Positions 25,429 to 35,130 of a stretch of 64,000 bases of DNA are shown piece by piece; the stretch's first letter is position 1, and every line of letters starts with the position of its first letter. The notes beneath the pieces are model-generated. The model ran no database searches. It was not told the DNA's origin and saw only the letters and a program-made list of their open reading frames with translations. Position numbers and translations under genes: made by a program. Source of the DNA: Desulfofustis sp. PB-SRB1 (GTDB lineage: Bacteria > Desulfobacterota > Desulfobulbia > Desulfobulbales > Desulfocapsaceae); contig JAEQMT010000059.1 of assembly GCA_016722945.1 (NCBI GenBank), positions 248,001 through 312,000 of the forward strand, written 5' to 3'.

Positions 25429-25779
25429 AGTCAGGCCTGGGTAGTGTCATGTCAAGTTTCAGATGTTCTACCATTGCGCCGTAATCTTGGTTTCCCGCAA
25501 GGCGGGAAAGAGGGGGCATCGCGTATCATTTCCGGACCTCCGGTACCAGAGCCATTGAAGGCGCGAAACCGACTTCACGCCTGTCCATTCCAGACGTCCC
25601 AATTGCGTATCGACAGGATTGAGATAGATCCAAAAACTCGAAACAGAAATCGAGTGGCTGGTGGGGGTCTCAGCAAAGTCAAAGGGGCCAGTTACCATCA
25701 AATAGCGATTGCCGGCCTGCTGTTCACGGTCCGATCCCGTGACGCCAGAGAGCGACGTTTTTACGACGCTATCAATGAA
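25429..25779. other. Non-coding region with the end of a family-2-like repeat
   Basis: No recognisable gene. A hairpin-forming CCCGCAAGGCGGG occurs near 25494-25506. Near 25757-25773 is CGTTTTTACGACGCTATC, the right-end form of repeat family 2, without a matching interior. Confidence 0.4.
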
Positions 25780-25900
25780 GATGCACTCGTAAAAACCCTA
25801 AATCCTAACTTTGATGGGCAACATATAGTGTTTCAGATTCTAAAGTATATACAACAAGTAGTGTAAATGTGGTTTGTCGAGGACTTTTTACGAGAGCATC
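25780..25900 (+). repeat. Repeat family 2-like element with different interior
   Basis: It starts GATGCACTCGTAAAAACC and ends TTTTTACGAGAGCATC, the same inverted ends as family 2, but the 85 bp between do not match the CCCGC/GGGAATCC interior of the other copies. Shared ends with a different core is the pattern expected of elements mobilised by one enzyme. Confidence 0.55.
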
Positions 25901-25951
25901 AATGAAAGGGGTTTGCCCTTAGCTCTTGTCTCAGTTGTGTTGAGCCTTGTT

Positions 25952-27489
25952 TTAACCCTACAACGAAACTTATATTGACGTCATAGCCACAATATGTAAC
26001 ACTGCGCAACATAACCCAAACCATGGAGGTGGGCCTATGTTGCCGTCAATTCGATCCGTTGAGCACACGTACGAAATACCGAAATTCTCGATCACCACAA
26101 AAGACATTGATGGTTTTTATTCCGAACTTGAAGGGTATCATGAGGTTTTTGCCGACTGTTTCCACCGGAGTGAGTCGCGGGGCCATTTTTTTAAGTACAT
26201 GGCCGGCCAATTCAGTGAGCTTGAAAGGAAGTCGATTGAACCGATTGCCGTTAATATCAAAGGCGGAAATGTTAGAGCAATGCAGCGGTTTATCAGTGAC
26301 GCGGAATGGGATGAGGATAAAATAAGCCGCAAGTATCGTCATATGGTTAATGATGATATGGGTGATCCAAACGGCATTCTCATTTTCGATGAATCTGGTT
26401 TTGTCAAAAAAGGATCCGACTCGATCGGTGTAGCCAGACAATACTGCGGCACCATTGGAAAGGTGGATAATTGTCAGGTCGGTGTATTCGCGGCGTATGC
26501 CTCCCCCCAGGGGTACGCCCTGATTGACAAGCGGCTTTTCATTCCAGAGAAATGGTTCACCAAAGACTATGCCGCAAAACGGGAAAAATGCGCTTTACCC
26601 GAAAATATCAAGTTCAAAACCAAACCGCAACTGGCGGTTGAGATGTTTACTGCAATTCGAGACGAGGGGATACTTCCATTCAAATACATTGCCACCGACA
26701 GCCTGTATGGCTCAAGCCCCGAATTTATCAATGCGGTTGATCGGCTTCCCGGGGTCACCTATTTTGTATCCATGGCCAGTGACACCCGTTGTTGGCTGAA
26801 AAGACCCGTCGTCAGGGAAAAGACATACAAATACAAGGGCACGGTCAAAACCAGGAGAATTCTGGAAGATACATCAAAGACCCCCATTGCGTTCATCGAT
26901 CTTGCCAAAAGCATCAATGATTTCTTCTGGTACAGGCGAAAGGTCTCCGAAGGCACCAAAGGCCCTATTATGTATGAATTCACTAAGCGCCGGGTTGTAT
27001 TGTCAAAAGATGGATTGCCGGAAAAGGAAGTGTGGTTGGTCATCAAGCGAACGCTCGGCCCCAAGCCGGAATATTCGTTTTTTATCAGCAACGCCCCGGT
27101 CAGCACTCGCCTTGCAAAGTTTGTCTGGCTGAGCGGAGTGCGGTGGGCTATTGAGCAATGCTTTGAAGAAACGAAAACAGAGCTGGGGATGGACCACTAT
27201 GAAGTTCGTAAATATTCCGGCTGGAATCATCATATTCTGACATGTATGCTGGGGCATTTTTTCCTCTGGCACCTCAAGATACGGTTGGGGGAAAAAAACG
27301 CCGTCTATTACTCTGTCGCAGCTTAGGATGTTGATTGAAACGGTTCTGCCAATCGCCCACTATGACGCCATGACAATGTTGGCGCTGATTGAGAGCGTGC
27401 AGGTTAAGAATCACAGAGCGTATCTTTCGCATCGAAGACGACGCCTGCGATCATTAAATGATTTTAAATAACTTTCGTTGTAGGGTTAA
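25952..27489 (+). mobile_element. IS701-family insertion sequence at the porin stop codon
   Basis: A 1530-bp element (25956-27485) has inverted ends CCCTACAACGAAACTTAT and CCCTACAACGAAAGTTAT (17 of 18) and is flanked by TTAA at 25952-25955 and 27486-27489, which fits the YTAR target of IS701. The right TTAA contains the stop codon of the porin gene. Because TTAA is duplicated, the stop is kept and the porin protein is unchanged. Confidence 0.88.
26037..27326 (+). CDS. IS701-family transposase, probably frameshifted near its end
   Basis: The 429-residue DDE transposase has ILIFDESGFVKKG (first Asp), the GVARQYCGT and GKVDNCQVGVF blocks, IATDSLYG (second Asp) and a C-terminal WAIEQCFEETK region with the acidic residue. 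The open frame stops at 27326, but the +1 frame after the run of seven A at 27292-27298 continues to 27474 with SQLRMLIETVLP and AYLSHRRRRLR, which are usual endings in this family. A one-base indel in the homopolymer is therefore likely, either a real mutation or a sequencing error. Confidence 0.85.
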   Translation: MLPSIRSVEHTYEIPKFSITTKDIDGFYSELEGYHEVFADCFHRSESRGHFFKYMAGQFSELERKSIEPIAVNIKGGNVRAMQRFISDAEWDEDKISRKYRHMVNDDMGDPNGILIFDESGFVKKGSDSIGVARQYCGTIGKVDNCQVGVFAAYASPQGYALIDKRLFIPEKWFTKDYAAKREKCALPENIKFKTKPQLAVEMFTAIRDEGILPFKYIATDSLYGSSPEFINAVDRLPGVTYFVSMASDTRCWLKRPVVREKTYKYKGTVKTRRILEDTSKTPIAFIDLAKSINDFFWYRRKVSEGTKGPIMYEFTKRRVVLSKDGLPEKEVWLVIKRTLGPKPEYSFFISNAPVSTRLAKFVWLSGVRWAIEQCFEETKTELGMDHYEVRKYSGWNHHILTCMLGHFFLWHLKIRLGEKNAVYYSVAA

Positions 27490-28793
27490 AGTTCAATGAC
27501 GAGACGCGCACCGGGAATGACGGCAAGGTCGTCGCCCTCCCATCCGTTCTGGTTCAGCTGAAGGTCCGCTGACAGGTAGGCCCACTTGGTGAGGGCGAAG
27601 TTGTAGTAAATCTCGAAGCCATACAAGTCGCGGAGGTCAGCCACCGGAGACACCAGCTCGGTGAAATTGTTGGAGAGACCGTTCCACCACCCGGACACGC
27701 CCATCCGGTCATGGGGGCGTGACTTCATGGGACCGTAGGCCTCGACGTTGGCGAAGATACTCCACTGCGCGAACTGCGGGTTGTCCGGGCCCACCGTCCC
27801 GCCGACCAAGAAGTTGGCATTCCGACTGGGGTCGCCCTCCGCCTGCCAGAAGACTTGGCGGAGATAGAGAGCGATATCCCAGGGCTTCTTCTGTTCGGTA
27901 TTCTCAATGTCCTGGCCGGGGATGAAAACGAAGTCATTTGCTTCGTTGGATGCCTGTTCCCTCGTCGAGAATCCACCGAAGATCATGAAATAGCCCGGCT
28001 TGTCGTCTACTTTGTGGAAGAATCGGTGAAAAGCGGCAATCCAGGCGCCATCATCAAACGAGTTTGAGAGACTGGCCCACTCCGTCGTCACATTCTTGGT
28101 GCCGGTAACGAGGATTGCGCTCTGCCCGGTCTGGTACTCTTTATTGATGGTCGCCAGCCAGCCACCATACAAGGAGAGGCCATTCACGGCGCCAAACCAC
28201 GGCAGGGCGGAGACCAGGGAGTTGACGTTCCAGAAGCCTTCCTGCCCATACCCGACCGAGGGGAAGAAGAGGGTCACCGCATCAATGATGTCGAGCTTGC
28301 CGAGAGTGAACAAGCCGAGGTGGTTCTCGCCCAACGGAAAAAACTGGTTGACGGTGAGCCCGGTGATGTTCGTGCCATCGTAATCACCCGGCAACGGCAT
28401 CAGCATCCCCGTATTGGGGAGCGTCAATTCGCCGGCATCGGCGCTGATATCATTACCAAACCGAGTTCTGGCATGCAGGTCGACCGAAAAACCTTGCCAT
28501 GTGCCGAGGAGCTTGTTCGTATCAACCTTGAGCCGGTAGTCCACTGTCCCGCCATACTCGCTGTTGGTGTCGCGACCACCGCTTGTCACACCCTGGAAGT
28601 ACTGCGTCAGTCTGAGGTCGATGTCGATGCCGTGGTCGCTGAGGTAGGTACGCGCTCCCCCCCAGTCACCGGTGAGTTTGTCGCGGGTCCAGATGCTGTC
28701 TCCGCCCGCCGGCTCAGCGGCGTGAATGGGGACGCCGGTTGCCACGATTACCAGTGCGACCAAGGTATTGCCCAATAATTTGTAGCTGGTCAT
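27486..28793 (-). CDS. OprB-like carbohydrate porin
   Basis: The 435-residue outer-membrane protein has a signal peptide ending near HAAEP and the OprB family opening WTRDKLTGDWGGARTYLSDHG, then a chain of alternating beta strands. It ends with ARLVIEL, lacking the usual terminal aromatic residue. OprB porins pass sugars or other neutral solutes. About 210 bp upstream is the first copy of the shared C/G-box also found before the Mla operon and the sulfatase. An IS701 element sits exactly at its stop codon. Confidence 0.88.
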   Translation of the reverse strand: MTSYKLLGNTLVALVIVATGVPIHAAEPAGGDSIWTRDKLTGDWGGARTYLSDHGIDIDLRLTQYFQGVTSGGRDTNSEYGGTVDYRLKVDTNKLLGTWQGFSVDLHARTRFGNDISADAGELTLPNTGMLMPLPGDYDGTNITGLTVNQFFPLGENHLGLFTLGKLDIIDAVTLFFPSVGYGQEGFWNVNSLVSALPWFGAVNGLSLYGGWLATINKEYQTGQSAILVTGTKNVTTEWASLSNSFDDGAWIAAFHRFFHKVDDKPGYFMIFGGFSTREQASNEANDFVFIPGQDIENTEQKKPWDIALYLRQVFWQAEGDPSRNANFLVGGTVGPDNPQFAQWSIFANVEAYGPMKSRPHDRMGVSGWWNGLSNNFTELVSPVADLRDLYGFEIYYNFALTKWAYLSADLQLNQNGWEGDDLAVIPGARLVIEL

Positions 28794-29000
28794 GGTTGAT
28801 CGTTCTCTCGATTAAATGGTTTAGCTCAGCGCGCTTGCAAAGAGTTGAACGTCTGTTCCTCCCTCGATGCCGCGGGTCGATCTGATCAAGGGGAGGTGCG
28901 TGTCAAGACCATACGCGACAAGAAATCCCGAGCGTATCAGTTACACGGTACCGATCCTTAACTACTTCTGATGTTTTTTAAAAGAAATTCTGAGTTTTAT

Positions 29001-29032
29001 ATGCCCCTAAAAGGGGTATTTATAGGGGTGTT
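29001..29032 (-). promoter_or_regulatory. Shared C/G-rich box, copy 1 (porin)
   Basis: Read towards the porin gene it is ACACCCC, five bases, ATACCCC, five bases, GGGGCAT. The same arrangement occurs at 33575-33603 and 43224-43253, each time in the orientation of the downstream gene. It lies about 210 bp before the porin start in a 411-bp gap that holds no gene. Probable operator; the binding protein is unknown. Confidence 0.6.
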
Positions 29033-29204
29033 TTGCGGGTATACTATATCCCTCGGGTGGGATGTGTTGTGGATTTCCGGTTAATACCGTTCTGACAACT
29101 TTTTATTTTATGGCATCGCAAAAACTTCGCTCTTAATCGTCGTGAGATAGTTTTGACTTCTTGACGCATCTGATGCACACCCGCGAGGGCAAAACGACTG
29201 TCAC

Positions 29205-29756
29205 TCAGTCACTGGCCAGCTGGGCAATCGAGCCCAACGTTATGCCGATTCCCAGCACCCCGATGACCAGCGCACTGAACGCCGGCAGCCAGCGGCTGGC
29301 GATCGAAAAAGCGGGAACCCGACCAAGAAGACGGCTGCTCTTGATGAAAAGAAGTCCAACCGCGGTCAACACCGAGGCGAGCCCGATACTAAACGAGGTG
29401 ACGAGAATCAACCCGAATCCGACTCGGTGCGGGGCGATAGCGGCGAGGAGCAACATCAGGGCCGACGGGCAGGGGCGCAGTCCGCCGCTGATACCGAGCG
29501 CCAGCAGTGAACGCATGGTGACCGGGGTACCGTCGGCGCCCGGGGGGAGGTGGGAGCGTCCCACTCCCCCGTGGTAATGAAAATGGGGGTCATGGGCGTG
29601 TGCTTCGTTATTCGTTGAGTCCCCGTGGGAGTGGAAATGGATCTCAGCAGCGCCCGTGGAGTCCGGCACCGCCTTATGGACGGTTGTGCCGGGTTCGTTC
29701 AGGCCATCTGATTTTGTAAACATGGCGTTACTGAGCAGAGGAGCCGCCACCATCAA
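29205..29756 (-). pseudogene. NicO/RcnA-type nickel-cobalt exporter, N-terminus missing
   Basis: The 183-residue frame keeps only the second half of a NicO transporter: a histidine-rich cytosolic loop (HFHSHGD, HAHDPHFHYHGG), the conserved GLRPCPSALMLLLAAIA helix and two more membrane segments. The first helices with the HAxDADHI metal site are missing. It abuts, out of frame, the end of the AsmA-like remnant, so a deletion probably removed its 5' part. Without the first helices it is unlikely to work. Confidence 0.7.
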
Positions 29757-31985
29757 GGAGATGGATAGTTTTCGTGGTCAGGCCCTCCATTGCCTCTTTC
29801 AGCTGGTAGCCAAGGGCTTTCGGCGCCAGCGGATAAAGGTGCAAATCATCCACCGTTCCTTCGGCTTTCAGCGGTATGGCGTCTAGCTTGTCTAAACTAT
29901 GGCCAACGATTGGGACGTGCGAGAGGATGGTGTCTAAGATCACCAAGGGGGCCACCAGCATGCTCATGTCGATCAGCCCACTGTCGAGGTCCTGTTCTCC
30001 ACGAGCGGTGATGTTCATGGCCCGGCCCTTTAACAGCACTTCCTGGTAGTGGAGTTTACCGTTTTGTAACTCAGCGTCTATCTGCAATAATTGATAATCA
30101 AATCCATCACTCTCCATCTGCCCGACACTGATGTCGTCCTTGAATATTTCAAGGGTATTGATAAACTTCAATACCTTGAGCAGAAGGAAATCATAGTAGA
30201 TACGGCCGCCTTCCGGTACCTCGAGTTTCACCCGCCCGGTGCCGGTGTCGAGCAACTCCCCGATTTTCCCGGAACCGGAAAATGTCGCATCCAGACGATA
30301 GATGCCATCGGCTTTAACTGATTGAATCGCCAGACACTGTAAGGTTGTTTGCAGTTGCCCCTGTTGCGCGGCTGCGTCGAGATCGACGGCCACCGTATGC
30401 GCGGACGCCCTGGCCGTTGCCGACACCATTATCCCGCAGATATCGGACTCTTTCACGGTGATTGCAATGGTTTGGCCATCGAGCTCGATGTCGGCGCGTA
30501 ACGGATGGCTGAACCGGCCGATCTTTACCTGGTCGGCGGTAAAACGGATGAGTCCCCGCACCGGCCATGAGGAAGGCGCCATAACCGATTTGTGTCCGGT
30601 TGTCGAGCTGCTTTGGGTCAGTGCGCGACGCATCTGAGCGACATCGATGGTATCGGCGGCAATATCCAGATCAAGACGCATGCCCCCCCCAGAGGGTGGT
30701 TTCACACTTCCGGTTATGTTCACCGCACTATCGTTCCAGGAGAGATCCGCCGACGTGACCCTGATATCATCGACCTGGCCCGCCAGGGAGAGGGCGTGTA
30801 TCTTCAACGGGATGGCCATACCCGTTGATGACAGGCGTGGGAATATATCCGTCGGCAGGATCTGGGAGCTGCCGCAGGAAAATTCCAGCGCACCGCGGGG
30901 ATGAAGGTCCACGGAGCTGTTGACCTCTGAAAAAGATGATGCTCCCATCCGGGCGCTGAGTTGCCTTACCTCGATTCGGCGGTCATCATAGGTAATCTTT
31001 TCGGCGTCCACCTGCACACGATGGGGGAGATTCCCATACCCCGCGCTGAGGTGAATGTCGGTGGCCGAGACCATTACCCGCATCCCTTGTTGATCACTTC
31101 CGATCAGCAGTTTTCCCTGGGCGGCGCCTTTCACCTCCGTAAGCAGTGCCAGTTGCTTTAAAACGTCTGGATCATCCACCAGACGAGCGAGGATCGGCGG
31201 CAGCTGCGACAGGTCCGCCTGGACATCGGTTTCCAGATGAAACGGCACGGTTTCATCGAAGAGCCCAAGGCGCAGGTGGCCGTTTTCCCCGGTCGATTGG
31301 CTCAGACGGGTTGTAATGGCGGTGCCGGTGAGCACTCCACCGGCAATGACGACCTCTCCCGAGGTCTCTGTCAAATCCAGGGGATAGTGGGTATATGGAG
31401 GTCTGCATCCCGCAGTCGGCCCGCGATTTTCAGGTGATCCCGATTGCCTAACTCTTCAAGTGTATCCCCCCGGGTATCCACGCTGACCGAGGAAATCCGA
31501 CCGGTTTTGAGAACCGTAAACAATTGTGTGACAATCTCGTTTTCAGCTGAGAGCACCATGGCCGTTCGCCGCGTTGCGCCGATATCGATACGGCTACCGT
31601 CAAGATGTAGATCTAGCCGGGGACTGGTCTTGCCTACCGTCAGCGTACCGGAAAGGGTCAGTTCCGGCTCCGAGGCCGACAATTCTCTCAGCGACAGGGT
31701 GGTGGCGTCTTTGTCAATGTGCAGGGTGGCATCGATACGGGTGTCTTGCAGGCTCACGCTTTGCTCAGCGTGGCGAAACAGAAGCTTACCGCCGGCCCCG
31801 CGCAGGGTTGCCCGCAACTCTCCGTGCGTCCCGGTCCGCCAGTCAATACTCAGATCTACGGGCGTGTCAAGGACCTGAAAAGGAGTATCGGGAAGCACAT
31901 AGTCAATCAGTTCGCGCGGCTGCGCCGAGGTTACCTGAATCTGACCGCTGCCTGAGTAGGTCTTGGTATTTACGAGACCATTCAT
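29728..31985 (-). pseudogene. AsmA-like protein, N-terminally truncated and frameshifted
   Basis: Two frames form the C-terminal part (about 750 residues) of a large AsmA/DUF3971-type inter-membrane protein. The first ends at 31371 with HIPTIPWI; the second begins in the overlap and, read one base over, continues as PLDLTETSGEVVIAGG. The break is at a CCCC run. Late motifs such as GRVKLEVPEGGRIYYDFLLL and the AEGTVDDLHLYP end are typical of AsmA-like proteins, which help phospholipid transfer to the outer membrane. The N-terminal membrane anchor is missing: the reading frame meets a LuxR gene fragment on the opposite strand at about 31985. Confidence 0.7.
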
Positions 31986-31989
31986 GGAC

Positions 31990-32842
31990 AGGTGGTGCCA
32001 GAGAGTTGAGCGACAAAGTGGTGTCTTACGCCCTTAAATTCAACAACCCCGAGCTGCTGACAATCGCTCATGCGTTCAAAGCGGAGTTGGACCTCAGGCA
32101 GGGGAGATTGACCCATGCCAGAGCATGGGCCGATCACTTCAACCCCGATCATCTGACACCCATGTATCATTTCTACGTCCCGCGGCTGACCCTGGCAAAG
32201 GTGCTGATTGCCGAGGGTAGTGCGAAAGCGTACGAGCAGGCCGCCGAACTTCTTGGAAAACTCAACAATTATACCAGGCAAACTTGCAATACCCGGGTTT
32301 TGATGGAGGTTCGGCTGCTCCAGGCTATTGTGCTTAATGCCGCTCAAGATCAACCCGCCGCACTCGATTCATTGGCTGAAGCACTGACGTTGGCGGAACG
32401 GGGTGGATTTATCCGGCTGTTTCTCGACCATGGCCAAGAGATAGCCGATTTATTGCGTCTGCTCTTCAAACGAGATGGAGTTGCCTCCCACCTCGGCAAG
32501 ATCATGACGGCATCAAAAATGACCGTTCACGGCGCGGCGAGCTATACCGCCGAATCGGATGATCTATCTCCCAGCCACAGCTCCCCACCGGATCGGAGTA
32601 CCTATAGCACCCAGCTGCTGATCCAGCCCTTGACCTTCCGTGAGCAGGAAATCCTTGCTCTTCTTTGCCAACGACACAGCAACAAAACAATCGCAAAAAA
32701 GTTGTTCATATCGCCTGAGACCGTAAAAAAGCATCTCAACAACATTTATGGAAAACTCGGTGTCAATACCCGCCAGCAGGCGGCCGAGAAAGCCGGTCTG
32801 CTTGGCATATTCCGGCCTCCAGGCAGCTCCCGGCAGCCGTAG
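31990..32842 (+). pseudogene. C-terminal fragment of a MalT-like LuxR regulator
   Basis: About 283 residues remain of a large ATP-dependent LuxR regulator: helical TPR-like repeats (ARAWADHFNPDHL, LAEALTLAERGGFIRLFLD) and the LuxR helix-turn-helix LTFREQEILALLCQ then SPETVKKHLNNIYGKLGV. The N-terminal ATPase part is missing. The longer open frame upstream (from 31574) is only antisense sequence of the AsmA-like gene. It is a paralogue of the full-length regulator at 45739-48543. A short product with only the DNA-binding domain could still be made and interfere with that regulator. Confidence 0.75.
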
Positions 32843-32890
32843 TCCACCCCAAACACCGTGTGGCGATGTTGTCTTTGAACCGCTCTGTAT

Positions 32891-33050
32891 GATGGCGTCG
32901 TAAAAACTCATATACCAGTCATAACGGAGTTGACCCGACATTCATAATTAATTGGAATCACTGGATTCCCGCTGCAGCCTGCCCTTGAGTGTTGTTATCG
33001 AGGGCGGGAATGACGATAGCAAGCAATTTTGAGGTCATTACGAGTCCATC
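32891..33050 (-). repeat. Dispersed repeat family 2 (160 bp), copy B, inverted
   Basis: On the minus strand it reads like copy A at 13064: GATGGACTCGTAATGACC start, TTGCTTGCTATCGTCATTCC, the CCCGCCCTCGATAACAACAC arm with its partner CAAGGGCAGGCTGCAGCGGG, and GAGTTTTTACGACGCCATC end. It is 160 bp long, the same as copies A and C. Confidence 0.85.
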
Positions 33051-33574
33051 CTGTATAAGGCACTTGTAAAAAGCATGCCATGGCACCGCTGGTCGCCATC
33101 CTGAAGGAAACGAACTCGATTGTGCGGCGAACTTCGGTGGAACTATACATAACAACGGAAGATGGCTCAGGAAGAGGAGCTTTGCGAGCAGTGGTGGTCG
33201 TTTTGACTTATCGGCCTTTGTGGTGCTTCCAGTAGCCAAAACAATTCGACGCGGTCATCATGAGTCAGTTCCCCGGTTGTTATTTTTTTTTGCCACCTTA
33301 TTTTAAGGCCATTGGCGCAACCGTTCAAGAGTGTCCATCCAGAGTTTCAGCTTACCTGCGTACAATCAGGCAGATATTCATGACGTTGCTCCGGGTCGAA
33401 CATAATAGTGTGCCCATGTAGTGCGCCCATGAGCACAAAGAGTAGCCTACCATTGTTTCAACAACCGATAGAACGGGAGAGGCGAGCTCTTTTCGTATCT
33501 CAATATTGATATGGACAAGGTATCGATATGCCAATCTTTAAGGATAGCCATGAGAGGGGAAAACACCTCTCATT
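33051..33574. other. Intergenic, no gene recognised
   Basis: About 520 bp between the repeat and the regulatory box. GTAAAAAGCATGC just after the repeat (about 33066) recurs just after copy C (about 56055), so a little flanking sequence is shared. No supported coding frame. Confidence 0.4.
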
Positions 33575-33603
33575 ACACCCCAGAATACCCCTATTTGGGG
33601 AAT
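33575..33603 (+). promoter_or_regulatory. Shared C/G-rich box, copy 2 (Mla operon)
   Basis: ACACCCC, three bases, ATACCCC, five bases, GGGGAAT. The sequence after it (TTCAGCGAATGTATCGGGTATTTCT) resembles the sequence after the sulfatase copy (CTCACCGATTGTATGGTGTATTATTTCT), so box and downstream promoter appear conserved as a unit. It lies about 315 bp before the permease start, and the intervening 300 bp hold no gene. Confidence 0.6.
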
Positions 33604-33918
33604 GCCTTCAGCGAATGTATCGGGTATTTCTTGACATAAGTTAGTTACTATATCAAGATCGACCACCAATGCTCACAACCGATCGCTTGCTGATGAGAGC
33701 CTTAAAAAAAATCAGAATTTTCGTTTAAAACCATGGTGGGCAAGATATTTTACCGTGGGCATCGTTGATAGAGCCGGGGTAAACCTTCTTGAACAACACA
33801 GAGTTGGGGCTGAAGGGCCATTACTCACGGTTTTCTGGTGATTTGAATATGTTCCTTTGAATTCTCTGTGAAAAGATATCATCACAACCGATTCCACCGG
33901 ATAAACAGGTAGAGATAG

Positions 33919-35052
33919 ATGGCACGTCCCGCGGAACTTCAGTTAGATCAACCGTCACCGGAGACGTTGACGGTCAGCTTGACCGGGCCATGGAAACTGG
34001 GAAAAGATATACCTTCCACCGATGAAGTCGCCAGCAAGGTGGATAGCTTAGGTAGATTGCAGCGCATCGAGGTCAACGGTGAGCAGGTGACCCAATGGGA
34101 CTCCGGTCTGTTGATTTTCCTGGCGTCTTTAAAAAAGATCGCCGCTGAGAAAAAGATCGCCCTGGTTAATGTAGGACTTCCGGAGGGCGCCAGAAGACTG
34201 CTTGAACTGGCGGCGGCCGTACCCGAGAAGAAAGACGCGCGAAAGGCCGAGGAGAAAAAAACCTTTCTCCTTCACCTGGGCGATGAGACGGTGGATTTTT
34301 TTCAATCCTGCGGCGACCTGCTTGAGTTTGTGGGCGAGACCGCGGTAGCTTTTGTGAAAATGCTCAGCGGCCGGGCCCAGTTCCGGCGTGCCGACCTGGG
34401 GCTGATTCTCGAGTCATGCAGCGGCCAGGCGCTTCCCATTGTGGCCCTGATCAGTTTCCTGGTGGGGATGATCCTGGCATTTATCGGGATGATTCAACTG
34501 GCCCTTTTCGGGGCGCAGATCTTTGTCGCTGATCTGGTGGGCATCGCCATGGTCCGGCTGATGGCCGCCATCATGACCGGCATCGTTATGGCGGGCCGCA
34601 CCGGCGGGGCCTTTGCCGCCCAGCTCGGCACCATGCAGGTAAATCAGGAAATCGATGCCTTGAAGACGCTTGGTATATCCCCCATGGAATACCTGGTCCT
34701 GCCCCGCATGCTTGGTCTGGCCTTGATGATGCCGCTGCTGGCCCTCTATGCAAATGTGATGGGGGTTCTCGGCGGGGCCGTGGTGGCCATTGGCAACCCC
34801 GATATCAACATGACCCAGTACTACCTCCAGACGGTTAAGGCGGTGGGATTGTGGGATCTCGGTATCGGGCTGTTCAGCAGCGTTGTTTTCGGGGTGATTG
34901 TCGCGCTTTCGGGGTGCATGCGTGGTATGCAGTGCGGCCGGAGTGCATCGGCGGTGGGTGATGCCGCCACCTCAGCGGTGGTTACGGCCATTGTCGGCAT
35001 CATCGTGTCGACCGCCATCATCACCATTATCACCAGCGTGTTGGGTATTTGA
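33919..35052 (+). CDS. mlaE: MlaE-type lipid ABC transporter permease with N-terminal STAS domain
   Basis: The 377-residue protein has a STAS-like domain (residues about 10-110, with VTQWDSGLLIFL and a C-terminal helix) fused to an MlaE permease domain (about 140-375) with several membrane helices. Family motifs include EIDALKTLGISPMEYLVLPR. In enterics the STAS part is a separate protein, MlaB; fusion is known in other phyla. With the ATPase, MCE protein and lipoprotein downstream it forms a transporter moving phospholipid between the two membranes. The direction of transport is not set by sequence. Confidence 0.9.
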   Translation: MARPAELQLDQPSPETLTVSLTGPWKLGKDIPSTDEVASKVDSLGRLQRIEVNGEQVTQWDSGLLIFLASLKKIAAEKKIALVNVGLPEGARRLLELAAAVPEKKDARKAEEKKTFLLHLGDETVDFFQSCGDLLEFVGETAVAFVKMLSGRAQFRRADLGLILESCSGQALPIVALISFLVGMILAFIGMIQLALFGAQIFVADLVGIAMVRLMAAIMTGIVMAGRTGGAFAAQLGTMQVNQEIDALKTLGISPMEYLVLPRMLGLALMMPLLALYANVMGVLGGAVVAIGNPDINMTQYYLQTVKAVGLWDLGIGLFSSVVFGVIVALSGCMRGMQCGRSASAVGDAATSAVVTAIVGIIVSTAIITIITSVLGI

Positions 35053-35130
35053 TGGGTGGATCTGACTCTATCGACTTGCATTTTCGTACTCCGTGAAGGC
35101 CGGCAACTGAGAAAAGGACAAAGCGATATA

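Noticed and set aside
25444-25866. A 140-codon frame between the lyase gene and IS701
   Set aside because: No recognisable domain, runs through repeat sequence and lacks a ribosome site.
31574-31985. First part of the open frame that ends in the LuxR fragment
   Set aside because: It is only the antisense of the AsmA-like gene; the LuxR similarity starts near 31990.
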